From positions 1-44,643 of the forward strand of contig CANFLV010000027.1 in NCBI GenBank assembly GCA_947448025.1: a stretch of DNA of 44,643 nt. The letters are read 5' to 3'. This DNA is from Oxalobacteraceae bacterium. Lineage in GTDB: Bacteria > Pseudomonadota > Gammaproteobacteria > Burkholderiales > Burkholderiaceae_D. Under the pieces are notes generated by a model that did no database searches, was not told where the DNA came from, and saw only the letters and a program-made list of their open reading frames with translations. Below, piece by piece: positions 6,791-14,402 of the stretch; the first letter of the stretch is position 1, and every line of letters begins with the position of its first letter. The position numbers and the translations under genes were made by a program.

Positions 6791-8587
6791 TTATCTTTGT
6801 GCAATTTCCGCCTCAGCCTGACGCCGCAAGGCATCCCTTTGCAAACTTAATTCGCGGTAACGCACCTTCGCTTCTTCCGTTGCAAAACCGGCGGCAGCAA
6901 CACGCTCGAGTTCTGCGGTCAGCATTTTCATTTTGGTCTGCCGGATCGCGCCGACCAGCTCCAGCTTCGCAGCATCGCGATCCGATTCTGGCGTCGACGC
7001 AATTTCGCCGATCAGGCTATCGAAATCCGCACCGCCCGACTTCAAATGTTCTGCCAACGCTGCGAAATTCGCATTTTCACCCATGGCCTGGCTGGCACCG
7101 ATTAACTGACCCAGCATTTCGGCATGGTCTTGCGCCGAATCGAGCAAGTCCATCACCGCATCATCGTCAATCCCGCTGGCCAGCGAAGGATGCGCGATCA
7201 AAATGCGCATGATTTGCAAGGCCAGTCCAACCGGTGCTGCACGCTTGCCTTTCGGTGGCGCAACGCGCGCACGGGTCACCGGCTGCACCAGCTCGAACAG
7301 CGCTTCAATTTCAGCCGGCGTGCTCTGTGTCATTTGCGCCAAGCCGCGCACAATTTGCAGCCGCAGCGAGGTCGCCGGCATCGCCTGCAGCAAAGGCTTG
7401 GCATCGAATTGCATGCGCGCCCGGCCTTCCGGCGTTGTCAGATCACTCTCACCGGCAGCTTCCTTGAGCAAAAACTGCGACAGTGGCATCGCATCGCGCA
7501 CTTCCTGCTCGAAGGCGTCGGTGCCGCGCTCACGGATGAAACTGTCCGGGTCATGCTCACTGGGCAAAAACAAAAACTGTATCGTCTTGTCGTCCGTCGC
7601 ATACGGCAAACAGGCGTCCAGCGCTCGCCGTGCAGCACGCCGCCCTGCACCATCGCCATCAAAACTGAAAATCACATGATCCGTCTGTCGCAACAGCTTA
7701 TGCACATGCACCGACGTACAGGCCGTACCGAGCGTGGCGACGGCTTGCGGAAAACCGAGCTGAGCCAAGGCCACCACATCCATGTAGCCTTCCGTCACCA
7801 GCGCATAACCGGCATCGCGGATCGCCTGCCGCGCTTCAAACAAACCGTAGAGCTCGCTGCCTTTTTGAAATAGGGGCGTTTCCGGCGAATTCAAGTATTT
7901 CGGCTCACCTTTATCGAGCACGCGTCCGCCAAAGCCGATGACCTGGCCTTTGGTATTGCGGATCGGGAACATGATGCGATCGCGGAAACGGTCATAGCGT
8001 TTTCGGTTCGCGCCTTCTTCATCGGTGCGGTCGACCACGAGACCGGCTTCGACGAGGGCCGTCGCTTCGTAATCACTGAAGACGCTGCGCAAACCATCCC
8101 AGCCATCCGGCGCAAAACCCATACCGAAGCGCGCCGCGATTTCACCGGTGAGGCCGCGCGCCTTGAGGTAATCGACGGCGCGTGGTGCGGCGCGTAGCTG
8201 CTGACGATAGTAGTCACAGGCAAGACTCATGGCTTCGGACAAGGCCAAGGTCTTGGCTTGCTGTTCGGCGCGTTGCGCGGGCGGGATCTTGTCGTCATTT
8301 TCGGGCACGACCATGCCGACGTTTTGCGCGAGATCCTTGACTGCCTCGACGAAGCCCATGCCGGAATAATCAATCAGGAAACCGATCGCCGTGCCATGCG
8401 CGCCGCAGCCAAAGCAATGATAGAACTGCTTGGTCGGACTGACGGTAAAACTCGGGGATTTTTCGTTATGGAAGGGGCACAGGCCCATGAAATTGGCGCC
8501 GCCCTTCTTCAGCTGCACATAGCGCCCGACCACATCGACAATGTCGACACGGTTTAACAAATCCTGGATGAAGGATTGTGCGATCAC
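6791..8587 (-). CDS. dnaG: DNA primase
   Basis: Makes RNA primers for lagging-strand replication and interacts with the DnaB helicase. The N-terminal CHC2 zinc ribbon is intact (Cys37, His40, Cys58, Cys61: LCPFHNEKSPSF and YHCFGCG). The catalytic N-domain and TOPRIM domain follow (EGYMDVVAL and SFDGDGAGRRA, about residues 265-315). The C-terminal helicase-binding region is less conserved, as usual. Its 598 residues match the family. The start codon is the ATG at 8587 with the usual MIAQSFIQDLL beginning. It lies between yqeY and rpoD in the macromolecular synthesis cluster. Confidence 0.97.
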   Translation of the reverse strand: MIAQSFIQDLLNRVDIVDVVGRYVQLKKGGANFMGLCPFHNEKSPSFTVSPTKQFYHCFGCGAHGTAIGFLIDYSGMGFVEAVKDLAQNVGMVVPENDDKIPPAQRAEQQAKTLALSEAMSLACDYYRQQLRAAPRAVDYLKARGLTGEIAARFGMGFAPDGWDGLRSVFSDYEATALVEAGLVVDRTDEEGANRKRYDRFRDRIMFPIRNTKGQVIGFGGRVLDKGEPKYLNSPETPLFQKGSELYGLFEARQAIRDAGYALVTEGYMDVVALAQLGFPQAVATLGTACTSVHVHKLLRQTDHVIFSFDGDGAGRRAARRALDACLPYATDDKTIQFLFLPSEHDPDSFIRERGTDAFEQEVRDAMPLSQFLLKEAAGESDLTTPEGRARMQFDAKPLLQAMPATSLRLQIVRGLAQMTQSTPAEIEALFELVQPVTRARVAPPKGKRAAPVGLALQIMRILIAHPSLASGIDDDAVMDLLDSAQDHAEMLGQLIGASQAMGENANFAALAEHLKSGGADFDSLIGEIASTPESDRDAAKLELVGAIRQTKMKMLTAELERVAAAGFATEEAKVRYRELSLQRDALRRQAEAEIAQR

Positions 8588-8721
8588 GCGCGTTCACCTG
8601 AAAAATGGAGGGGGATGACGCTCGCGAAATCATCGCCATGGACTACGCCACAGGCTCTTGATGTTTTCACGAGCGCATTTGCTGCCGGGACTTGCATGGC
8701 GCAAAAATGCGCCTCGCCATC

Positions 8722-9168
8722 TTATTTTGACAATGCAGCCTTAACCAGACCTGATACGGCCGTCATGTCAGCGCGACCTGCGAGCGCCGGCTTGAGGATC
8801 GCCATCACCTTGCCCATGTCTTGCGGACCGACTGCGCCAGAGTCCGTCACGGCAGCAGCGACTGCGGCAGCGACTTCTGTATCGGACAGGCCTGCAGGCA
8901 TGTAGGCGGACAGCACGGCGACTTCAGCTTTTTCGATATCGGCCAGATCCTGGCGACCGCCAGCTTCGAACTGGGTGATCGAATCCTTGCGCTGCTTAAG
9001 CATCTTTTCGATGATCGCCAAGACCAGCGTGTCGGTGATGTCGACGCGTTCATCGACTTCCTTTTGCTTGATCGCCGCGGTCAGCAGGCGAATCGTGCCG
9101 AGCTTTTGCGCGTCTTTGGCGCGCATGGCGGCCTTCATGTCTTCGGTGATTAGTTCTTTGAGACTCAT
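8722..9168 (-). CDS. yqeY: GatB/YqeY domain protein
   Basis: A 148-residue protein of the YqeY family, related to the C-terminal tRNA-binding domain of GatB (the amidotransferase subunit). It begins MSLKELITEDMKAAMRAKDAQKLGTIRLL and keeps the LSAYMPAGLSDTEV and GAVGPQDMGKVMAILKP motifs. A role in tRNA-dependent amidation is suggested by homology only; the function is not established. It sits between rpsU and dnaG, a common arrangement outside the enterics, 134 bp upstream of dnaG. No unusual features. Confidence 0.92.
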   Translation of the reverse strand: MSLKELITEDMKAAMRAKDAQKLGTIRLLTAAIKQKEVDERVDITDTLVLAIIEKMLKQRKDSITQFEAGGRQDLADIEKAEVAVLSAYMPAGLSDTEVAAAVAAAVTDSGAVGPQDMGKVMAILKPALAGRADMTAVSGLVKAALSK

Positions 9169-9213
9169 GGCTACTCCAATATGCGATTACCCGATCAATG
9201 ACCAATAAACGTC

Positions 9214-9247
9214 AAAACCCGCTGCGGACCTACACCGGAGCGGGTTT
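9214..9247 (-). terminator. Terminator/attenuator between rpsU and yqeY
   Basis: On the minus strand AAACCCGCT and AGCGGGTTT form a 9-bp stem around 15 bases, followed by TTTT. It lies 35 bp after the rpsU stop. A leaky terminator after rpsU is known in the E. coli rpsU-dnaG-rpoD operon, where it keeps primase low; the same role is inferred here. Confidence 0.7.
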
Positions 9248-9281
9248 GCTATCTAACCGCACCATGTGTGCGGTCAAACGT

Positions 9282-9494
9282 TTAGAACAGTTTTTTCGGC
9301 AATTGCTGGCTGCGGATACGCTTGTAATGGCGCTTCACAGCAGCTGCCAGCTTACGCTTGCGCTCAGCTGTTGGCTTTTCGTAAAATTCACGGGCGCGCA
9401 ATTCTGTCAGCAGGCCAGTTTTTTCGATGGTGCGCTTGAAGCGACGCATTGCGACTTCGAACGGTTCGTTCTCTTTAAGGCGAATAGTGGTCAT
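9282..9494 (-). CDS. rpsU: 30S ribosomal protein bS21
   Basis: A small basic 70-residue ribosomal protein of the 30S subunit, near the platform where mRNA and the anti-Shine-Dalgarno sequence meet. It has the hallmark start [26 protein letters not shown] and a Lys/Arg-rich C-terminus ending [12 protein letters not shown]. An in-frame ATG four codons upstream (9506) is less likely because the family begins at MTTI. First gene of the rpsU-yqeY-dnaG-rpoD cluster, with a TATACT -10 box at 9530-9535 (minus strand) and a terminator after it. Confidence 0.97.
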   Translation of the reverse strand: MTTIRLKENEPFEVAMRRFKRTIEKTGLLTELRAREFYEKPTAERKRKLAAAVKRHYKRIRSQQLPKKLF

Positions 9495-9529
9495 GTAGAA
9501 ATTCAAGCCGTGTTTTTAGGGAGAGGGCG

Positions 9530-9535
9530 AGTATA
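9530..9535 (-). promoter_or_regulatory. -10 box for rpsU
   Basis: TATACT on the minus strand, about 36 bp upstream of the rpsU ATG, in the short gap after the flavoprotein gene. The -35 region 17 bp further up (TTCCAT) is poor. Suggested, not proven, to drive the rpsU cluster. Confidence 0.45.
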
Positions 9536-9556
9536 GCAGCATTCATTTTGAAATGG

Positions 9557-9579
9557 AAGACTGATTCTGCATCAGTCTT
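9557..9579 (-). terminator. Hairpin after the flavoprotein gene
   Basis: Perfect 9-bp arms AAGACTGAT/ATCAGTCTT with a 5-base loop, about 20 bp after the baiN-like stop. Only a short T-run follows, so it may be a weak or Rho-assisted terminator. Confidence 0.5.
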
Positions 9580-9598
9580 ATCCTTTTCGAAAATAATA

Positions 9599-10795
9599 CT
9601 AAACAGCCAATCCCGCCGCCATGCCAGACGCCCAGGCCCACTGGAAATTATAGCCGCCGAGCCAGCCGGTAACATCGACTGCTTCACCGATGAAATGCAG
9701 ACCTGGCACGGCGTTAGCCATCATGGTTTGCTGCGACAGTTCTTTCGTGTCGACACCACCCAGGGTGACTTCGGCCTTGCGATACCCTTCCGAACCATTC
9801 GGCGACAGGCTCCAGCGATTGATGCCGTCGCCTAGTCGGCGCAGCTGCTTATCGGTCATGTCGGCCACGCGCGCATCAAGCTTGCATTCATTGGCCAGCA
9901 AGAGTCCGTCGGCCAGACGCGCCGGCAGCCATTGGGTCAGATGATTACTGATATTTTTCTTGATCGTACCTTTGTCGCGGATCAGCTCTTCGGCGACATC
10001 CACATCCGGCAGCAGGTTTAACGTCAGCGCAGCGCCCTCTTTCCAGTAACTGGAAATTTGCAGTACAGCCGGACCCGACACGCCGCGATGCGTGAACAGC
10101 ATGTCTTCGCGAAAATGCCCGCGCTGCTTTTTTTCCCCGGTCGTCACTTCGACTTCCAGGGAAATGCCGGACATCTCGGCAAATGACTGCCATGCCTGCT
10201 CATCGAAGGTCAGGGGCACGAGGGCTGCACGCGGCTCGACCAGTTTCAGACCAAATTGAGTCGCCAGTCGAAACGCGAAATCGGTCGCGCCTATCTTCGG
10301 AATCGACAAGCCGCCGGTGGCGATGACGAGCCGATCAGCCATGATTTCACCTTGATCCGTCTCGAGCCGGAAGACCTCGCCGACCTTGCCGACCGATTCA
10401 ACCTTGCAGGGCATGCGCCAGTGCACATTGCCGCTCGCGCATTCGGCTTTGAGCATGTCGATAATGTCTTCCGCCGAGCGCTCGCAAAACAGCTGGCCGC
10501 GATGCTTCTCGGTGTAGGCAATACGATAGCGCTTCATCAACGCGAGAAAATCCTGCGGCATGTAGCGCGACAGTGCGCTCTTGGCAAAATGCGGATTTTG
10601 CGACAGGAAGTTTTGCGGTGTCGTGTTCAGATTCGTGAAATTGCAGCGACCGCCGCCGGAGATGCGGATTTTTTCCGCGAGCTTGGACGCGTGATCGATC
10701 AGCACGACCTTCTTGCCGCGCTGACCGGCGACTGCGGCGGCCATCATGCCGGCCGCGCCGGCACCGATGACGGCGACATCAAATTGTTGGCTCAT
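9599..10795 (-). CDS. BaiN/HI0933-family FAD-dependent oxidoreductase
   Basis: A flavoprotein of 398 residues with an N-terminal Rossmann FAD site (VAVIGAGAAGMMAAAVAGQRG, about residues 6-27), the family signature RISGGGRCNFTN (about 45-56), and a C-terminal FAD-closing segment GGYNFQWAWASGMAAG. Members include YhiN and HI0933. The physiological substrate is not known for most members, so no reaction is assigned. It is separated from the next upstream gene by 44 bp and followed by a hairpin before rpsU, so it is probably its own unit or the end of the ybdK operon. Confidence 0.9.
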   Translation of the reverse strand: MSQQFDVAVIGAGAAGMMAAAVAGQRGKKVVLIDHASKLAEKIRISGGGRCNFTNLNTTPQNFLSQNPHFAKSALSRYMPQDFLALMKRYRIAYTEKHRGQLFCERSAEDIIDMLKAECASGNVHWRMPCKVESVGKVGEVFRLETDQGEIMADRLVIATGGLSIPKIGATDFAFRLATQFGLKLVEPRAALVPLTFDEQAWQSFAEMSGISLEVEVTTGEKKQRGHFREDMLFTHRGVSGPAVLQISSYWKEGAALTLNLLPDVDVAEELIRDKGTIKKNISNHLTQWLPARLADGLLLANECKLDARVADMTDKQLRRLGDGINRWSLSPNGSEGYRKAEVTLGGVDTKELSQQTMMANAVPGLHFIGEAVDVTGWLGGYNFQWAWASGMAAGLAV

Positions 10796-10839
10796 GGCTT
10801 GCCTTAAATATTTAAGGCCACATTGTAAGCCTTACTGAT

Positions 10840-12006
10840 TCAATGTATCACCAGCCCCCGACTCTTCTCGTCCATCCAGACTTCCGATGAAATCCGCATC
10901 ACGTCATTGAGCGATCCACGCTGCTTGAAGGTCTTGCGCAGCCACGCCGCATCATTCACGCCTTCGCTGGCGATATGCCCCAGTCGCATCAGCGCCATCA
11001 GGTCGGCATCGTTTTGGGCGAAGCGCTTCAGGTCTTGCAGGTGCGCGAGGATATCGCTGGCGATGGTTTGCTTGTGTGCGCCGACAGTCGATGCGCCCAG
11101 TCCCGGCATCTGCCGCGCGATCTGTCCGCCGAGTCCGTAACGGCTCGCTTCGAAGCGATTGTATTGATACAGCAAATAGAAATCCTCATCGATGGTGAAG
11201 GGTCGTTCGCTGATGATCCAGCGCGCCAGCAGCTGCGCGTAACAGCCTAGATCAGCAGCGTGTTCGATCGTCAGGGGCGTATCGCAGACGCGAATTTCGA
11301 CGGTGCCGAATTCTGGCTTGGGCCGGATGTCCCAGTAAAAGTCTTTCATGCTGCCGATGACGCCGACGTTTTTCAGCTGATCGTAATAGGCTTCGAATTC
11401 GTGCCACTGCGTCAAGAGCGGCAAGGTTCCTGCCAGCGGAAACGCGCGCACGACATTGCTGCGTGAGGAATCGAAGGCGGTGTCGACGCCCTGATAAAAC
11501 GGCGAGGCCGCCGACAGTGCAATGAAGTGCGGCACATAGCGCGAAAAGCCGTGCGTGAGGTACAAGGCATCGTCGCCATTTTCGACGCCGACATGAATAT
11601 GCTGGCCAAACACTGTAAAGGTCTTGGCGAGATAGCCGTATTTTTCATGCAGCTCATTGAAGCGCTCACTTGGCGTAATCCTCTGCTCGCTCCAGCTTTG
11701 AAACGGATGGGCGCCGCCGCCGGCGACGTCGATGTTCAAGCGCCAGGCGCCGCGCACAAGAGCGGCGCGCAATTGTTTGAGTTCGTCGACGAGATGGTCG
11801 ACGCGCGTATGGATGCCGGAATTCAGTTCGATCATGCCTTGTGTAATTTCAAGCTTGATTTGGTTTTGCAGCTCAAGCGGCTCGATCCAGGCCAGCAGGT
11901 CGAGCGCGTCAGTGGCCAGATTGTAATTGCGCCGATTGACTAATTGCAGCTCTAGCTCGATGCCCATGGTGAACGGCGCTGAGGCAGCGAACGGTAGACT
12001 TTCCAT
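10840..12006 (-). CDS. ybdK: YbdK-type carboxylate-amine ligase (GCS2 family)
   Basis: This protein belongs to the glutamate-cysteine ligase type 2 superfamily (ATP-dependent carboxylate-amine ligases). Motifs seen are TMGIELELQLV near the N-terminus (Mg/ATP-binding glutamates), FGQHIHVGVENGDDAL, and RPKPEFGTVEIRVCDTPLT. Length is 388 residues, close to the family. E. coli YbdK has weak glutamate-cysteine ligase activity in vitro; the true substrate is uncertain. It follows the antiporter gene by 32 bp on the same strand, so the two are probably co-transcribed. Confidence 0.88.
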   Translation of the reverse strand: MESLPFAASAPFTMGIELELQLVNRRNYNLATDALDLLAWIEPLELQNQIKLEITQGMIELNSGIHTRVDHLVDELKQLRAALVRGAWRLNIDVAGGGAHPFQSWSEQRITPSERFNELHEKYGYLAKTFTVFGQHIHVGVENGDDALYLTHGFSRYVPHFIALSAASPFYQGVDTAFDSSRSNVVRAFPLAGTLPLLTQWHEFEAYYDQLKNVGVIGSMKDFYWDIRPKPEFGTVEIRVCDTPLTIEHAADLGCYAQLLARWIISERPFTIDEDFYLLYQYNRFEASRYGLGGQIARQMPGLGASTVGAHKQTIASDILAHLQDLKRFAQNDADLMALMRLGHIASEGVNDAAWLRKTFKQRGSLNDVMRISSEVWMDEKSRGLVIH

Positions 12007-12038
12007 TGATTTCTCCTTTGAATATGGTTGTATGAAAC

Positions 12039-13250
12039 TTAGGACGCGTGACGACTTTCGCCCGAGCGGATCAGTGCAAATTGGGTCGCGATTGGCCCGA
12101 TCAATTCCATCACGATCAGGCTGCCTGCGAGCAGTGCGGCAATGTCAGCCGTCGTGTGCGGATACAGGCTGGTTAGTTGAATCAGGCCGAGTCCAGCTTC
12201 CGTCATCGGCAAACTACCGAGTACGAGAAAGCCCGCCTGGCGTGGATTGAGTCGCGCCGGTTTGGCGAACGCAAAAATACTTAAAGCGATAGCGACTATG
12301 CGCGCCACTACGAGCGCGGCTACGGCCAGGCCAATTGCCTTCAAGTCGCCGAAGCGCAGCGAAGCGCCGATCGTCACGAACAGCACAACGATCAATAATT
12401 CACTGGCGAGGTCGAATTCGAGTTCCATCAGGTCATAGCCGACATCGAGATTTTTCGACAAGATGGCAAACGCCAGCATGGTCAGCAGCACCGGCAGCTG
12501 CAGCGCATGGATGGCGCCAACGAGCAGAGTAATGACCGCGATCACGAGGACGAACTGGCGATTCCGGTCACGCCCGAGCAAACGCGCCAGCATGACCATG
12601 AGCCGATATGTGACATAGGCCAGCAGCACCGCGCCACTCAGCGAATACAGCGTATGCGACACCAGTGTCAGCAGTGGCGTACGCGTTTCCGTCGACACGA
12701 TCGGCAGCAGCAAATACGCCGCCAGCAAAGCGATCAGGTTATTAAGCGCTGTCATCGCCGCCAATCGCCGCGTGATGTGACCTTCAGCCTTCAGGTCACG
12801 TATCACGACCATCACGACGGCAGGCCCGGTACCGATGGCGAACACGCCGGCCAGCATCGCCATGCTGCGCGTGATGCCGATCGCTTCGAGTGATATCCAT
12901 ACGAACAGGAAGCACAGCAGCCCGCTTATGACGACAGTGAGCGCCAGCCATTTTTCACGCCGCAGCCAGCCGATGTCGACGTAACGGCCAAGCTGATAGA
13001 CGACTAAAGCGACAGCCAGATCAGCGAAGGTATTGGCCAGTTCGAGCACATCGCCGGAAAGCCAGTTCAATCCGCCAGCACCCAGCGCCACGCCGGCCAG
13101 CAGATAGCCACTCAAACGCGGAACGAAGGGCAGCTTCGTGACGAGCTGGCCACCCAACAAACCACCCAGCAGCAAGCCACCGAACAACAGCAAGGCATTC
13201 CATTGCATCGCCTGCGTGGCAAGATAGGACGGTAAGGTCCAGGTAGGCAT
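12039..13250 (-). CDS. Cation/proton antiporter (CPA2-type, Na+/H+ exchanger domain)
   Basis: A 403-residue inner-membrane protein made almost entirely of hydrophobic helices (about 11-13), with GYLLAGVALGAGGL near the N-terminus and FAIGTGPAVVMVVIRDLKAEGHITRRL in the middle, as in CPA2 exchangers of the KefB/NapA/YbaL type. There is no C-terminal TrkA-N nucleotide-binding domain, so it is a transporter-only form. The ion (Na+ or K+) cannot be told from sequence. The next gene in the operon is a glutathione-type ligase homologue. Kef systems are glutathione-gated, so a functional link is conceivable but unproven. Confidence 0.85.
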   Translation of the reverse strand: MPTWTLPSYLATQAMQWNALLLFGGLLLGGLLGGQLVTKLPFVPRLSGYLLAGVALGAGGLNWLSGDVLELANTFADLAVALVVYQLGRYVDIGWLRREKWLALTVVISGLLCFLFVWISLEAIGITRSMAMLAGVFAIGTGPAVVMVVIRDLKAEGHITRRLAAMTALNNLIALLAAYLLLPIVSTETRTPLLTLVSHTLYSLSGAVLLAYVTYRLMVMLARLLGRDRNRQFVLVIAVITLLVGAIHALQLPVLLTMLAFAILSKNLDVGYDLMELEFDLASELLIVVLFVTIGASLRFGDLKAIGLAVAALVVARIVAIALSIFAFAKPARLNPRQAGFLVLGSLPMTEAGLGLIQLTSLYPHTTADIAALLAGSLIVMELIGPIATQFALIRSGESRHAS

Positions 13251-13339
13251 ACAGTCTCCCCATTCGACTCACAGGTAGTCAAAAGGGCGCGGCTTTGCGC
13301 GTAAAAAGCTGACGCAAACCCACACCCAAAAGTCGGAAA

Positions 13340-13354
13340 GGCAATTTAATTGCC
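13340..13354. promoter_or_regulatory. Palindrome upstream of antiporter gene
   Basis: GGCAATT-T-AATTGCC, perfect 7-bp arms, about 90 bp upstream of the antiporter start in the 170-bp gap after ybiB. It looks like a dimer-binding operator. Nothing else is evident in this gap. Confidence 0.3.
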
Positions 13355-13420
13355 CTGGGAGTTGGGCTGCTTGGGACACGAAAAGTTCCGCTGAAAAATT
13401 TTATGCGGGAGGCAGGAGGG

Positions 13421-14392
13421 TCAAATCGCGGCCAGACGCCGGCATACGATCAGACATTGTTCAACCTGATCAAGGATGGGTACCGGAACCGGCTGTTCAC
13501 CGGCGAGCGCAGCGCGGATCCAGTGTGCGGTCGTGACAGCATCGCGCTGCGACGGTAAAGGTGGCAATTCGTCTACAGGCGCCTGCTTTTGCACGAGCGT
13601 GCTGCGCTGACCATCGCGGAACCAGTCGATTTGCTGCGCGCGTTTAGCGTTGGCGACGGTCTCGCCTTCGGTGCCGCGCATGAGGAAGGCATCGCCGCGT
13701 TCGACCGGTGCTTCAGTGGTGAAATATTCGCCGAGCATTTCCAGATATTCGGGATGCGTGTATGACGACAGGCGCAAGGCAGGGCCCGCAAACGGCTGCA
13801 TGATCTTCACCAGCGTATGGGTCGAGCTGCGCACACCGAGCACGGCGCGCAAGGCCAACAGACGCGCCATGCGCGGCGCCAGCGACTCGATGGCCATGAA
13901 GGCGGGATGGTGCTGTGCGAATTGCGCTTCGGCGTGCGCCACATCAGGAGACGCGGCAATACCGAGTTCGGTAAAAATTTCTGCCGTGGTCACGCGATTC
14001 GGGTCGTGCTGCACGCCATGCACGAGCACCGGCACGCCTTCACGCGCGAGCAAGAGCGCCAGCAATGGCGTCAGATTCGGCATATTGCGCGCGCCGTTAT
14101 AACTCGGGATGACCAGCGGTGCATACTGTCCGACTGGCGCCTGCAGCTGCGGGAACGAGGCTTCGGCGGCATCGAGGAAGCCGGCGATCTCGGCCACCGA
14201 CTCACCCTTGATGCGCATGGCGATCAGGATCGCGCCAAGTTCGAGGTCGGCGACGCGGCCGTCGAGCATGGCGCCGTAGAGTTCGGCAGCGTCAGCGCGC
14301 GAGAGACTGCGCGCGCCATCCTTGCCACGACCGATCTCCTTGATGAAGCGGGCGGTGGCGAGCGGGGCTTTGAGGGTGGCGGATATAGTCAT
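13421..14392 (-). CDS. ybiB: YbiB family protein (TrpD2-like)
   Basis: A homologue of anthranilate phosphoribosyltransferase that lacks its substrate motifs; E. coli YbiB (TrpD2) binds nucleic acids without sequence preference. The helical N-terminal domain (LSRADAAELYGAMLDGRVADLELGAIL) and the phosphoribosyltransferase-like core (PSYNGARNMPNLTPLLALLLAREGVPVLVHG) are clear; 323 residues fits the family. The start is 10 bp after the nasA stop on the same strand, so it is the distal gene of the nitrate operon. Any role in nitrate metabolism is unproven. Confidence 0.9.
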   Translation of the reverse strand: MTISATLKAPLATARFIKEIGRGKDGARSLSRADAAELYGAMLDGRVADLELGAILIAMRIKGESVAEIAGFLDAAEASFPQLQAPVGQYAPLVIPSYNGARNMPNLTPLLALLLAREGVPVLVHGVQHDPNRVTTAEIFTELGIAASPDVAHAEAQFAQHHPAFMAIESLAPRMARLLALRAVLGVRSSTHTLVKIMQPFAGPALRLSSYTHPEYLEMLGEYFTTEAPVERGDAFLMRGTEGETVANAKRAQQIDWFRDGQRSTLVQKQAPVDELPPLPSQRDAVTTAHWIRAALAGEQPVPVPILDQVEQCLIVCRRLAAI

Positions 14393-14402
14393 GCTGCGAA
14401 GT

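Noticed and set aside
9557-9579. Hairpin as an rpsU operator
   Set aside because: It lies just after the flavoprotein stop and is better explained as that gene's terminator.
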